Origin: Thermoproteota archaeon | GTDB taxonomy: Archaea; Korarchaeota; Korarchaeia; Korarchaeales; Korarchaeaceae | Assembly: GCA_015522685.1 (NCBI GenBank) | Contig: WALU01000035.1 | Span: 58,035-122,034 of the forward strand | Direction of reading: 5' to 3' | DNA: 64,000 nt | In this document: in pieces, positions 9,147-18,490 of the stretch | Layout: every line of letters starts with the position of its first letter | Numbering within the stretch: the stretch's first letter is position 1 | Position numbers and translations under genes: made by a program | The notes under the pieces: model-generated | Database searches by the model: none | Told to the model about the DNA's origin: nothing | What the model saw: the letters and a program-made list of their open reading frames with translations, nothing else

Positions 9147-9224
9147 ACAACCACCCATGATATTCCAAGAATATCTTAGAGACCTTTAGTTAGTAGAATA
9201 AGATTAATAAAAAGTTGCCATTCT

Positions 9225-10847
9225 TCAAGAGAAGGTAGGCCCTAGAAGCTCAGATACTCTCTTGAACGGCCTACCTGATGCCCTATAGAATTTCGTGAAG
9301 AACTCATAGAATGTTAGCCTAGTGGCTTGAATGAATGAAAGTAACCCTTCTAGTCCCATGACAGCTATATTTATGAATATGAAAGATCCTAGAGCTATAG
9401 GAGATAGGAGAAAGCTTATGTTACTCAGATTAAATATCTCTTGACCAGCTATTAGCTGAGCTGCGAGTACTCCAAATACCTCATGTATAACAGCAAATGC
9501 AGCAAGCCTTACATAGGAAAGAGAATTGCTGAGTAAAGCCAGTGTACCCTCCAAAGCTACCGCTATAAGTTCTGACATACCTTCTCCGATGCCATGCCCC
9601 TCCTTTACAGATTTGTATATGGGGGAGACCATTGTTATCAGGAGGAATATTCCCATTGAGAGGAACAGCGGATCTTTTGCGATGAGGTTTAGTTGAGCTC
9701 TATCCCAAGTTACTGCAAGTACAGCACCAAAGTACATTATGACTGTAAATAATCCTTTATACTCAAAGATTGCTGCAAACAAGTCTCCTTCGATGAACTT
9801 ATTTATTGTATTTACAATGAAGCCCACTTCCATTTCTAGAGCGCCAAAGAGGAGTGAAATTACTATAAGCTGTACTATATTATATAAGGGGCTTATTATA
9901 GGCTTTAACACTTCAATGAAGAAGAACATACCATATAAGTACCCAAAGAACATCGATGCAATTCCAGAATAGATTAACAATCCACCTAGATCCTTCATAC
10001 TTCCTCTAAATTTCTTATAGAGGTAAACTCCCAATAGAAGCGTTGATAGACCATGTCCCATGTCACCAAACATCATACCAAACATTAAGGGGAAGAATAT
10101 TGCTGTGAGAATTGTAGGATCTAGTTCGAATATCGATGGAATCCCGTACAGTTTATGTGTTAACAGAGTTACCGGTTTTATTACATTAGGCATTTTAGTC
10201 TTAGAAGGAGCTTTACTCCCCTCTCCAGCTTCTTCAAATTCTATAGCAGTATATTTCCCAAGGTTATCTCTCAAAGCTTTATCTAGATCTCCTCTCTTCT
10301 TTTGAGGGACCCATCCGGATATTACAGCTGCTTCCTTTCCTACGTAGGTCATAGTTTTAATTTTCTGAGCTAATGCCTTTGGTTTTAGCTTTAATGCCAA
10401 TAATATGAGGGCATGCATCTTCTCTTTTATGCTACTAAGAGATCTTTCCAGCTCATCTTTTAATCTCAGAAATTCTTCTTTCTTGCTCAAACCTTTTAAC
10501 TTCTCTATTTCTCTTTCAATGGAGAGATATCTCCCTATAAGATCATCTAGTTCTAATATCAGCTTTTTATAATTTTCATTTAGCGATATCCCTCCTGATT
10601 GCGATTTTACCAACATCTCTTCCATAGAGATTCCTGTTAGAGAACTTGCCCTCTCTAAGGCTCTTACAATATCTTTATATGCCTCTAGCTCAGGTGTCTC
10701 AATTCCCTCAGGAGGTTTAACGCCAGGTAGTCCTTCAGGTGGTTCTAGATGTATATCATCAAACTCTATTAGAGCTTTAGCCATGCTGTCTGTATATGGT
10801 TTAATCGTGTAAGCATAAAACCGGGCTACCTTCTCAGGTTTAAGCAT
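9225..10847 (-). CDS. atpI: A-type ATP synthase stator subunit I (a-type)
   Basis: About 540 residues. The N-terminal cytoplasmic half (1-230) is a helical coiled-coil arm that docks the E/H stalks. The C-terminal half has about seven to eight membrane helices, including LPLMFGMMFGDMGHG and the ion-pathway helix NSLSYVRLAAFAVIHEVFG with its essential Arg. Typical archaeal I subunits are around 650 residues, so the N-terminal arm looks shortened. ATG 10847 has AAGGTGA at 10854-10860; an upstream in-frame GTG overlaps that site. It is followed by atpK on the same strand. Confidence 0.93.
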   Translation of the reverse strand: MLKPEKVARFYAYTIKPYTDSMAKALIEFDDIHLEPPEGLPGVKPPEGIETPELEAYKDIVRALERASSLTGISMEEMLVKSQSGGISLNENYKKLILELDDLIGRYLSIEREIEKLKGLSKKEEFLRLKDELERSLSSIKEKMHALILLALKLKPKALAQKIKTMTYVGKEAAVISGWVPQKKRGDLDKALRDNLGKYTAIEFEEAGEGSKAPSKTKMPNVIKPVTLLTHKLYGIPSIFELDPTILTAIFFPLMFGMMFGDMGHGLSTLLLGVYLYKKFRGSMKDLGGLLIYSGIASMFFGYLYGMFFFIEVLKPIISPLYNIVQLIVISLLFGALEMEVGFIVNTINKFIEGDLFAAIFEYKGLFTVIMYFGAVLAVTWDRAQLNLIAKDPLFLSMGIFLLITMVSPIYKSVKEGHGIGEGMSELIAVALEGTLALLSNSLSYVRLAAFAVIHEVFGVLAAQLIAGQEIFNLSNISFLLSPIALGSFIFINIAVMGLEGLLSFIQATRLTFYEFFTKFYRASGRPFKRVSELLGPTFS

Positions 10848-10884
10848 ATAGGTCACCTTTTTGATGTTCGTTATATTTACCTCG

Positions 10885-10897
10885 GTTTATTAAAAAT
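10885..10897. promoter_or_regulatory. Shared A/T box between atpI and the epimerase operon
   Basis: The box tttattaaaaatg lies between the two divergent genes. About 26 bases on either side of its centre fall just upstream of the atpI ribosome binding site (near 10864) and of the epimerase ATG (near 10916). It is a candidate bidirectional TATA element, judged by spacing only. Confidence 0.45.
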
Positions 10898-10926
10898 GAT
10901 TGCAGTCATTGATAAGCGAAAGTATC

Positions 10927-12291
10927 ATGAGGCTTCTAATATCTATGGGTACTAGACCAGAGATTATAAAGATGGCTCCCGTTTATGAAGCTTTAAGCCG
11001 AATTAGGGATGCAGATCTGCTGCTAGTCCACACAGGCCAGCATTATAACCAGGAAATGAGCGATATATTCTTCTCCGAGCTTGGTATCAGAGAGCCAGAT
11101 ATTAACTTAGGTATTGGATCGGGAAGCCAAATAATACAGACGTCTAGTATCATAAAGGAGATTGGGAGTGTGATTGAGAATTATGAGCCAGAAGCAACTA
11201 TAGCAGTTGGAGATACTAACTCTGTCTTAGGAACAGCTATAGCTTCATCAAAGCTCGAAGTACCGTTCATCCACATTGAATCTGGTTTGAGAAGCTACGA
11301 TTTCACTATGCCAGAGGAAATTAATAGGAGGATCTCCGATCATTTAGCTTCCCTTAATTTCTCACCTACGGTCAGATCCTTTTCAAACCTAGCGGAGGAA
11401 GGATATCCTCCTAGAAGGATCGTGCTTAGCGGAAACACGATAGTCGATGTCGTTAGGAGAACGATGAGTTTGATCCAGAAGTCCTCCATCATTAAGGATC
11501 TAGGAATAGATGAAAGCGAGCCTATTATGACCGTGACAGTACACCGCAAGGAGAACACTGATTATGAGCATAGAATGCTAGGCATAGTGAAGGCTTTAGA
11601 GGAGCTAAATGAGCTAACTATAGTCTGGCCTATGCATCCTAGAACCCTAAGGAAGTTAAAAGAATTTAATATGCTAAGCAAATTGAAATCGATGGATCAC
11701 TTGCTTCTCACAGAACCTTTAGGATATATAGAGTTCCTAAAGTTACTTCTATCTTCTGATGTAATAGCTACTGATTCGGGAGGTGTCCAGGAAGAATCCG
11801 CTACATTAAAAAAACCCTGTGTTATACTCAGGGATAATACAGAGAGGCCTGAGCTAGTGGAGATGGGATTCGGTAAAATAACTGGTATCAACCCCTCAGC
11901 TATAGTATCGGCTGTGAGAGATTTCTTATACCGAGAAGGATTGAGAGAGAAGCTGGAGAGCTTACCTAACCCATTCGGTGATGGAAGAGCAGCAGTACTT
12001 ATTGTAGATATTCTAAGAAGGATCTGGGATCTAAGAAATTTGAAGCAGGAATCTCCACGATTCAAGGGTGGATCTCCTCACTATGTATCGATTAGAGTAT
12101 CAGGAAAGATAGCTGAAATGACAGTATCTAGGCTTAAGGAAGCGACTGGATATGATGTTATAACAATATATGATGCTACGGGAAGATCTATAGCCTTTGA
12201 CCCATCTACACCACTGGTGAAGGGAGAGATAATCAGGTTAAGGGGTGATCCATATAATTTCGACAAGTTAAGGAGATTAATTAAGGGGTGA
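10927..12291 (+). CDS. wecB: UDP-N-acetylglucosamine 2-epimerase with an extra C-terminal domain
   Basis: About 454 residues. The first 365 are a non-hydrolysing UDP-GlcNAc 2-epimerase: GTRPEIIK at 8-15, HTGQHYNQEM, HIESGLRS, TVHRKENT and DSGGVQEE are all present. It makes UDP-ManNAc for surface polysaccharide or glycan synthesis. The last 70 residues (from about HYVSIRVSGKIAEM) do not belong to that fold. Their pattern, with ITIYDATGRSIAF and a final GEIIRLRGDPYNFDKL, resembles the RCK_C/TrkA-C regulatory ligand domain. It heads an operon with two DUF131 membrane proteins and hexulose-phosphate synthase. Start taken as ATG 10927; an upstream in-frame TTG is less likely. Confidence 0.9.
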   Translation: MRLLISMGTRPEIIKMAPVYEALSRIRDADLLLVHTGQHYNQEMSDIFFSELGIREPDINLGIGSGSQIIQTSSIIKEIGSVIENYEPEATIAVGDTNSVLGTAIASSKLEVPFIHIESGLRSYDFTMPEEINRRISDHLASLNFSPTVRSFSNLAEEGYPPRRIVLSGNTIVDVVRRTMSLIQKSSIIKDLGIDESEPIMTVTVHRKENTDYEHRMLGIVKALEELNELTIVWPMHPRTLRKLKEFNMLSKLKSMDHLLLTEPLGYIEFLKLLLSSDVIATDSGGVQEESATLKKPCVILRDNTERPELVEMGFGKITGINPSAIVSAVRDFLYREGLREKLESLPNPFGDGRAAVLIVDILRRIWDLRNLKQESPRFKGGSPHYVSIRVSGKIAEMTVSRLKEATGYDVITIYDATGRSIAFDPSTPLVKGEIIRLRGDPYNFDKLRRLIKG

Positions 12292-12296
12292 TTTTC

Positions 12297-12536
12297 ATGA
12301 ATCCTCTGGAGATAATAGGAACTATCTCCATAGTTGCTGGCGTTTTACTCATCCTAATAGCCTTATTACTTCCCCATAAAAAATTCGGAGATTATAGCGT
12401 GGGAGGTGTGATATTAATAGGACCTATTCCTATAATATTTGGTAAAAATATAAAAACTTCCCTCCTAATAATTCTAATAATTGTCTCTCTTTTGATGATG
12501 ATATTGGTAATTGCGATGATGGGGGCATGGCCATGA
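12297..12536 (+). CDS. Small two-helix membrane protein, DUF131 (TIGR00304) type
   Basis: About 79 residues. Two hydrophobic helices (IIGTISIVAGVLLILIALLL and SLLIILIIVSLLMMILVIAM) flank a short loop with the family-like GGVILIGPIPIIFGKN segment. Archaeal DUF131 proteins are uncharacterised. The ATG at 12297 follows GGGGTGA (12285-12291), itself overlapping the epimerase stop. The stop overlaps the start of a second protein of the same type, so the pair probably arose by duplication and may form one membrane complex. Confidence 0.8.
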   Translation: MNPLEIIGTISIVAGVLLILIALLLPHKKFGDYSVGGVILIGPIPIIFGKNIKTSLLIILIIVSLLMMILVIAMMGAWP

Positions 12537-12823
12537 GCGAGCCCTATGACGAGAAGATCATTGTGAAGGCCTTCCTTCTGTTTCTAGGAGTCTCTCTTAT
12601 AATAATGGGCTTCTTCGCCCTTGCAATATCCCAAGCAGCCACTCAAGCTGCTCAGCCTAGCGAAGGAGGAAGCTTCATAGTTATAGTAGGACCGTTCATA
12701 TTAGCTATGGGAAAGAATGTATCTCCCATCATTACAATAGCACTAGTGATTATTTCAATAGCTTTTATTATCCTTTTAGTATATCTATCAAAGAAGTTCC
12801 TCGGTGGTGTTTCATGGGGCTAG
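12533..12823 (+). CDS. Second DUF131-type membrane protein
   Basis: About 96 residues with two membrane helices. Between them is a GGSFIVIVGPFILAMGKN segment that mirrors the GPIPIIFGKN element of the preceding gene. The hydrophilic N-terminus (MSEPYDEKI) distinguishes it. Start ATG 12533 overlaps the previous stop (ATGA) with a GGGGG site at 12521; ATG 12527 is the alternative. It overlaps the next gene by ten bases. Function is unknown. Confidence 0.78.
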   Translation: MSEPYDEKIIVKAFLLFLGVSLIIMGFFALAISQAATQAAQPSEGGSFIVIVGPFILAMGKNVSPIITIALVIISIAFIILLVYLSKKFLGGVSWG

Positions 12824-13440
12824 AGATATTCTTATCACTTGATCTAATTTCCCTAAACGAAGCTCTCAAGATAGCTAAACTAGCGGTAAAGGCTGGATTT
12901 AAGGAAATAGAAGCAGGAACTCCTCTGATAAAGTCAGAAGGGATGATCTCCGTCAAATCTCTAAGAAAGGAGCTTCCTGAAAGTAAGATCTTTGCGGATA
13001 TGAAGACTATGGATACAGGAGCATTAGAGGCAGACTTAGCATTCGAATCTGGAGCGGACATTATAAGCGTAATGGCTGCTGCTCCTGATGAGACGATAAA
13101 AGAAGCCATAAAAAAAGCTGATGAGGTTGGAAAAGAAGTTTTAGTAGACACTTTAGGGTTAAAAGAAATTACATCTAGGCTTAGGGAAATAGTAGGTATG
13201 GGAATCCATAGAATTTGCCTCCATAGGGGAGTAGACGAGGGGATATTTGAAGAATATGATCTACTAGATAGTCTAAAGGAAATGGACGTCAAATTAGGAG
13301 TTGCTGGTGGTATAAATGCATCTACGATTCCCAATGTGATTAGGAAAGCCGACTTCGTTATGGTGGGAAGGGCAATAACAAAATCCACCAATCCAGAGAA
13401 CGCTGCTAGGGGTATACTAAAGGCTGCCGGTCTGCTTTAA
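12814..13440 (+). CDS. hps: 3-hexulose-6-phosphate synthase
   Basis: A protein of 208 residues of the OMP decarboxylase superfamily. It has the HPS signatures LDLISLNEAL, EAGTPLIKSEGM and ADMKTMDTGALE (about 62-73), plus GVAGGIN and the phosphate-binding FVMVGRAIT. In archaea this enzyme usually runs in the pentose-forming direction, splitting hexulose 6-phosphate into ribulose 5-phosphate and formaldehyde. No fused or adjacent 6-phospho-3-hexuloisomerase is seen here. The ATG at 12814 has GGTGGTG upstream. It is the last gene of the operon. Confidence 0.9.
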   Translation: MGLEIFLSLDLISLNEALKIAKLAVKAGFKEIEAGTPLIKSEGMISVKSLRKELPESKIFADMKTMDTGALEADLAFESGADIISVMAAAPDETIKEAIKKADEVGKEVLVDTLGLKEITSRLREIVGMGIHRICLHRGVDEGIFEEYDLLDSLKEMDVKLGVAGGINASTIPNVIRKADFVMVGRAITKSTNPENAARGILKAAGLL

Positions 13441-13452
13441 TGAGAGAACAAT

Positions 13453-16347
13453 TTATCTTCTCCTTCTTTTCCTAGATGTGATTTTTCTCTTTATCGCTTC
13501 TGTCTCTGTTTTAGCTAGCTCTGCAAGGAATTCATCATCTAAGTATGGGTGTTTAGATAGCAGGCCTTCTATATCAACAGAATCTACTCCCCTGGCAGCC
13601 ATAGCTACTATCGCTGGAATGCCATATTTCTCGGTCAGGATCCCAAATTCATGAACTTTATTTGCTAATTCCCAATTACCCACTGACGGCTTTCCTTTAG
13701 CTCTAGATTCGCTTACATATTTCCTAGCTTCTGTAGCCCAATAGCCAGTTACTGCTGCGATCCTCTTACTCCCACATACCGGACATCTCGGTACGTCTTC
13801 TAAATCCAGTAGACCAGACACAGTTACATCCATACTCCATTTCCAGCAGTTAGAGCATACTAGGGTTAGCTGTTGGGACAATATTCTATATTTGAAGCTC
13901 TCCAGCAACTTCTTGTTCAGTTCTGATGGAGGAATCAATTCAAGCGGAAGACCTGATTTCTCTAGTCCAAGAGATGCTAGAGGACTTGGACCTCTTTTTT
14001 CTGATAGAACTAGATTCAATTTGCCATCCTTTATAGCCTTAAGAAGCAACGACGTCAATTCCACATCAAAGTCCTTAGTTAACGTTTCTCTTAAGGCCTC
14101 TTCATATATAGGCGTCTCTTCATACGCTAAGGCCAACTTCCTTAGGCTTATCACTTTAGAGCTAGCACTATCCCTTATTAGGCCCATCCTCTTAGCAACT
14201 TGAAGTAGCTTTATTCTGAAAAAAGAGCTCTCTTCTACAGCTTTTACAAGTAAAGGCTCATAGTTTCTCCTAAGAAGCCTATTTAAGGCCTCCTTAACTG
14301 CTTCCTTCTCCACACCCATTATGGTAATCCTATATGGATCTTCAGTAACTCTAACACCTACTTTGAACTCTAAGGATATAAGGAAAGCTAGCGCTCTTCC
14401 TAATGTTCTATTAACTAAGTTACCTTGAGTCGAGTGAATAATGGTTCCTGATCCTGATATTCCTTCTATGACTATTTTTCTATCTGTAGATAGAGGATAT
14501 CCTCTATCTATGTGCTCCTTCAGAATATCAAGGGATCTCCTTAGATCCTCTTCCCTTGCTGCCTTGTATACTGAGGCCAATCTTTTAACAAGGTATTCCA
14601 TCTCTCCTTCTCCTTTAAGGTACGCCTCTTCAAATGCTCTCCTTATGCTACCTACTTCTAAAGCTGTCTCCCTTGATACAGGCAGCTGCTCTCCAATCCA
14701 GCTAGGAACTGATCCAGCAGGATCAAAGACTTGTTCTACGTAAACCCTGGCAGCTTCTATCCTATTAACTCTCCATACGGATCCTCTAAAAACAAATTTT
14801 ACACCGGGAAGGAGGCACTCTAGAACGAACGTTTCATCCAACTGACCTACGTAAAATCCTGTCATTTCATCTATTACTGGATAAGAGGCAGTATCTGGAA
14901 TCGTGGATATATTAGTAAAGAAGTATTCATGGATGTGATATCCTCTATATCTCTTTATGGAGTCCTCTATGTCATCATACCATAAAATTCGAGGCCAAGC
15001 CTTAGACATGAAAGAAAACAGCTTCCTCACTTCTTCCAAGCTAAGTCCTCTATAGGGCCATGCCCTCCTGGCAATATTAACTAGTTCAGCCAATCTTATA
15101 CTGCCCTTTCTGATCAGCAATCCAATGGCATTATGATATAAGACGTCGTACGATTTCTCAAAGGGTCTAATCCTTTCTAAATCTCCTTGTAACGATCTTC
15201 TAGCTAAAACTATAGATTCTAAGTAATCATCCGGATCTTGTGCTACTATCACACCTTTAGCTATTCTTTGAGGCCCATGTCCAGATCTACCCACTCTCTG
15301 GAGAAGCTTTGTAGCTTGACGAGGGGAGCCGTACTGCACAACCATATCTACGTAGCCAATGTCTATTCCGAGTTCTAATGAGCTTGTACTTACTATAGCA
15401 GATAGCTCTCCTTTTTTAAGAAGAGATTCACTTTCTACCCTAGCATCTTTTGACAATGAGCTATGATGAACATGTATTTTTAATTTATCAGAAAGCTTCT
15501 TTACCCTATATCCTAAGGCTTCTGCCATTGATCTGGTGTTTGTGAAAACAATAACTGATTTTACTCCTTTAATTAAATCTGCTAATAACCTAACCCTAGC
15601 TGCTATCTTAGGTTCCAATAGGAGAGATTTGGATAATTTTACATCTTTTTTCTCGATTTTAGGATAAATTACTCGGATCTCCATACTCCTGTTCTCCTTT
15701 GATATCACCGGTCTACCCTTTCTTCCATGAGCGAAGTATCCAAGAGCTATCTCTGGATTTCCAAGAGAGGCAGAGAGTAGTATCCTCTGAAATTCACTTT
15801 TAGTGATCTTTTTAAGCATTTCCAACGTTAGAGCAAGTTGTACCCCTCTCTTATCATCTATTAATTCATGAACCTCGTCTATTATGACATATTTTACTGT
15901 TTCAAGCCATTTAGATATCTTAGGTCCTGTAAGTATTATTAAGAGAGTTTCGGGCGTTGTAATGAGTATGTCTGGAGGGTTCTCGGATTGCTTCGCTCTT
16001 TCACTTTTAGGCGTATCTCCATGTCTTACTCCTACTATCATGCCGCAATTTTGTGACCAGTAAGTAATTCTCTCCTCAAGGTCCCTGTTGAGCGCTCTTA
16101 AAGGCGTTATGTAAAGGAGCTTAAATCCTTTCTTTTCTCCTTCCTCTTCTCTCATTCTAGTTATAATAGGCCATAGAGCAGCTTCTGTCTTTCCTGATCC
16201 AGTAGGAGAAACCAGTAGAATGCTCTCTCCCTTTAAAATATGAGGAATGGCTAATTTTTGTATATCAGTTAATCGGCGAACTCCTTTATCTATTACAGCT
16301 TCTTTCAGGCATTTTGGAAAAATATAAAACAATTTATTATAATTCAT
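13453..16347 (-). CDS. lhr: Lhr-type superfamily 2 helicase
   Basis: A protein of 964 residues. Motif I SPTGSGKT is at 47-54, TPLRALNRD follows, DEVH is at 157-160, SASLG is motif III, and motif VI is QRVGRSGHG. The long C-terminal half has the winged-helix and Lhr-specific beta barrel (Lhr core), then a Cys4 ribbon near residues 845-870 (CSNCWKWS, CPVCGS). Lhr helicases unwind DNA and DNA:RNA hybrids in repair. ATG 16347 follows GGTGA with a spacing of about ten bases. It is divergent from the thermosome gene and convergent with hps. Confidence 0.9.
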   Translation of the reverse strand: MNYNKLFYIFPKCLKEAVIDKGVRRLTDIQKLAIPHILKGESILLVSPTGSGKTEAALWPIITRMREEEGEKKGFKLLYITPLRALNRDLEERITYWSQNCGMIVGVRHGDTPKSERAKQSENPPDILITTPETLLIILTGPKISKWLETVKYVIIDEVHELIDDKRGVQLALTLEMLKKITKSEFQRILLSASLGNPEIALGYFAHGRKGRPVISKENRSMEIRVIYPKIEKKDVKLSKSLLLEPKIAARVRLLADLIKGVKSVIVFTNTRSMAEALGYRVKKLSDKLKIHVHHSSLSKDARVESESLLKKGELSAIVSTSSLELGIDIGYVDMVVQYGSPRQATKLLQRVGRSGHGPQRIAKGVIVAQDPDDYLESIVLARRSLQGDLERIRPFEKSYDVLYHNAIGLLIRKGSIRLAELVNIARRAWPYRGLSLEEVRKLFSFMSKAWPRILWYDDIEDSIKRYRGYHIHEYFFTNISTIPDTASYPVIDEMTGFYVGQLDETFVLECLLPGVKFVFRGSVWRVNRIEAARVYVEQVFDPAGSVPSWIGEQLPVSRETALEVGSIRRAFEEAYLKGEGEMEYLVKRLASVYKAAREEDLRRSLDILKEHIDRGYPLSTDRKIVIEGISGSGTIIHSTQGNLVNRTLGRALAFLISLEFKVGVRVTEDPYRITIMGVEKEAVKEALNRLLRRNYEPLLVKAVEESSFFRIKLLQVAKRMGLIRDSASSKVISLRKLALAYEETPIYEEALRETLTKDFDVELTSLLLKAIKDGKLNLVLSEKRGPSPLASLGLEKSGLPLELIPPSELNKKLLESFKYRILSQQLTLVCSNCWKWSMDVTVSGLLDLEDVPRCPVCGSKRIAAVTGYWATEARKYVSESRAKGKPSVGNWELANKVHEFGILTEKYGIPAIVAMAARGVDSVDIEGLLSKHPYLDDEFLAELAKTETEAIKRKITSRKRRRR

Positions 16348-16500
16348 TTAATGATTTCACCACTTCGGGTTCTCCTACTTCCTATATCAATTGGCAGTAA
16401 AGTGCACAAGGTTGATAAGCTTTTTTAACTCAGTTATAACTTCATATATGGGTAGTCCCAGCTACAGTTCTGAGAAACCCAATGGTAAGAGGTGATATAT

Positions 16501-18159
16501 ATGTCCGTTGCTGGAGGTGCCGGAGGAGCTGGAGGTGAAGGTGCCGGAGGAGCGATCCCCGTCCTAATATTAAAGGAAGGGACTTCTAGAACTAGAGGGA
16601 GAGAGGCGCTTAGACTCAATATTACTGTAGCCAAAACTATAGCTGATACAATCAGGACTTCTCTCAGTCCAAAAGGCATGCAAAAGATGTTAGTTGACCC
16701 ATTTGGAGATGTGATAATAACGCATGATGGCGCTACGATAATGAAGGAGATAGAAATAGAGCATCCTACTGCTAAGATGATGGTAGATCTAGCTAAATCT
16801 CAGGAACAGGAAGCAGGAGATGGTACTACTACTGTTGTTCTCCTAGCCGGTGAACTATTAGCTAAGGCTGAGGATCTATTGGATATGGGTATCCATCCCA
16901 CCGTCATAATTTCTGGTTACAGAAAAGCTTCAGAGAAAGCCATTGAGTATCTAAGTGAAATTTCTATGAAAGTTCAGTGGAACGATAGAGAACTGTTGAA
17001 AAAGATAGCTAAGCTAGCTATGAGTAGCAAATCTGTGAGGGTCGCTCAAGACTATTTAGCTAACCTAGTAGTAGATGCAGCCTTACAAGTTGTTGAGGAG
17101 AGGGATGGGAAGAGAATAGTAGATCTAGATAACATAAAACTAGAGAAGAAGGAAGGAGGTTCTCTCTTCGATACTAAGCTAATAAGGGGAATTGCGATAG
17201 ATAAGGAAGTGGTACATCCTAGGATGCCTAGGAGTATTGAGAATGCTAAGATATCGTTAATAGAGAGCGCGCTCGAGATAAAGAAGCCAGAGCTCTCTTC
17301 TAAGATAAGGGTTACCTCTCCATCACAGGTAAAAGGATTTCTAGATCAAGAAAAACAAATATTGGCTGAGTTAGTTGAAAAGATTGCTGCTACTGGCGCT
17401 AACGTGGTCTTCTGCCAGAAGGGAATAGACGATATTGCTCAGCATTTCCTAGCTAAGCATAGCATACTAGCAGTTAGAAGGGTAAGGAAATCTGATATGG
17501 AGAAACTAGCAAAGGCCACCGGAGCCAAGATCGTTGTTAACGTTAAAGAGATATCGGAGAGGGATCTAGGATACTCTGGGCTTGTTGAGGAAAGGAGGGT
17601 CGGAGATGACAAGATGGTCTTTGTGGAAGGCTGCAGGGATCCAAGGGCTGTAAGCATATTGATAAGAGGTGGAGAAAAGCAGATGATAGATGAAGCAGAA
17701 AGAAACCTTCATGATGCATTGAGTGTTGTCAGAAACGTTATAGAGGATGAGGAGATAGTTGTGGGAGCAGGTGCGGCTTGGATTGATCTAGTGCTTAAAC
17801 TGAAAGATTATGCAGTGCAGCTAGGCGGTAAAGAACAGAACGTAATAGAAAAATTTGCGGAAGCTTTAGAGTCCATACCTAAGACCCTAATAGAGAACGC
17901 TGGTCATGATCCAATAGTGAAGCTAGCCGAGCTTAGAAAGGCTCATGCTGAAGGAAGAAAAGAGTATGGGTTCAATATATATACGGGAGACATAGAGAAC
18001 ATGTATAAAAAAGATGTAATAGAACCAGAAAGAGTTATAAGAAGAGCCATTGAATCAGCTTCAGAGTTTGCCACCACGCTCCTCAAGATAGACGATATAA
18101 TAGCAGCAGCAGGTAAGAAGTTTGAGCCGGGGCCGGGAAAGAGTAGAGGCATCGAGTAA
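16501..18159 (+). CDS. thsA: Thermosome subunit (group II chaperonin)
   Basis: About 552 residues, full length. The N-terminal tail is a flexible Gly/Ala run (VAGGAGGAGGEGAGGA). It is followed by VLKEGTSR-type sequence, the ATPase signature DGTTTVVLLAGELL, and late GAGAAWIDL. It folds proteins in an ATP-driven double ring; other paralogues are probably elsewhere in the genome. ATG 16501 has GAGGTGAT at 16490-16497. A box tcatatatg near 16442 could be the promoter, leaving a leader of about 30 bases. rpoK follows directly. Confidence 0.95.
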   Translation: MSVAGGAGGAGGEGAGGAIPVLILKEGTSRTRGREALRLNITVAKTIADTIRTSLSPKGMQKMLVDPFGDVIITHDGATIMKEIEIEHPTAKMMVDLAKSQEQEAGDGTTTVVLLAGELLAKAEDLLDMGIHPTVIISGYRKASEKAIEYLSEISMKVQWNDRELLKKIAKLAMSSKSVRVAQDYLANLVVDAALQVVEERDGKRIVDLDNIKLEKKEGGSLFDTKLIRGIAIDKEVVHPRMPRSIENAKISLIESALEIKKPELSSKIRVTSPSQVKGFLDQEKQILAELVEKIAATGANVVFCQKGIDDIAQHFLAKHSILAVRRVRKSDMEKLAKATGAKIVVNVKEISERDLGYSGLVEERRVGDDKMVFVEGCRDPRAVSILIRGGEKQMIDEAERNLHDALSVVRNVIEDEEIVVGAGAAWIDLVLKLKDYAVQLGGKEQNVIEKFAEALESIPKTLIENAGHDPIVKLAELRKAHAEGRKEYGFNIYTGDIENMYKKDVIEPERVIRRAIESASEFATTLLKIDDIIAAAGKKFEPGPGKSRGIE

Positions 18160-18160
18160 A

Positions 18161-18421
18161 TTGAGCAAAAACAGCGATCTACTAGGGCCAAAAAGGCTCA
18201 CAAAATTTGAGAAGATAAGGATCATTTCTATAAGAGCCCAGCAGATCGCATCCGGCTCTCCTCTATTTTTAGAAGAAAGTGAGATACCTGAGGGAGTAAC
18301 GGACCCTGTAGAACTTGCTAAATTGGAGATAAAGAAAGGCAAATTACCTCTTATACTTGAGAGGAGGCAAGGAGAGAAAGTATCCCTGCTAGATCTGAGA
18401 GAGCTTCTCAAGAAAGAGTAA
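18161..18421 (+). CDS. rpoK: RNA polymerase subunit K (Rpb6/omega homologue)
   Basis: About 86 residues. It contains the RpoK core LTKFEKIRIISIRAQQIASG and the C-terminal DPVELAKLEIKKGKLPLIL, which clamp the polymerase rear. Start is TTG 18161, immediately after the thermosome stop, with a weak GAGG at 18146; an in-frame TTG at 18122 would overlap the thermosome gene and is less likely. The pairing with the thermosome suggests co-transcription. Confidence 0.85.
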   Translation: MSKNSDLLGPKRLTKFEKIRIISIRAQQIASGSPLFLEESEIPEGVTDPVELAKLEIKKGKLPLILERRQGEKVSLLDLRELLKKE

Positions 18422-18454
18422 CTTTTTTAATTGTTGAATATCTATTGAGATACA

Positions 18455-18490
18455 GCTCGCCCTCCAGGCTCCCCACTAAAAGAGGCGGGC
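18455..18490 (+). other. Leader hairpin upstream of alba
   Basis: GCTCGCC (18455-18461) pairs with GGCGGGC (18484-18490) to give a seven-base-pair G/C-rich stem around a 22-base loop. It lies 28 bases before the alba ATG and 34 bases after the rpoK stop. It could terminate rpoK mRNA, protect alba mRNA, or be a small RNA. ACA follows two bases after the stem, but the loop is too small for a usual H/ACA guide. Confidence 0.4.

Noticed and set aside
12768-13391. Long open frame opposite the hexulose-phosphate synthase gene
   Set aside because: It is a Ser/Ile-rich mirror of a well-supported gene, without a ribosome binding site or domain. Many similar antisense frames in the window were dropped for the same reason.
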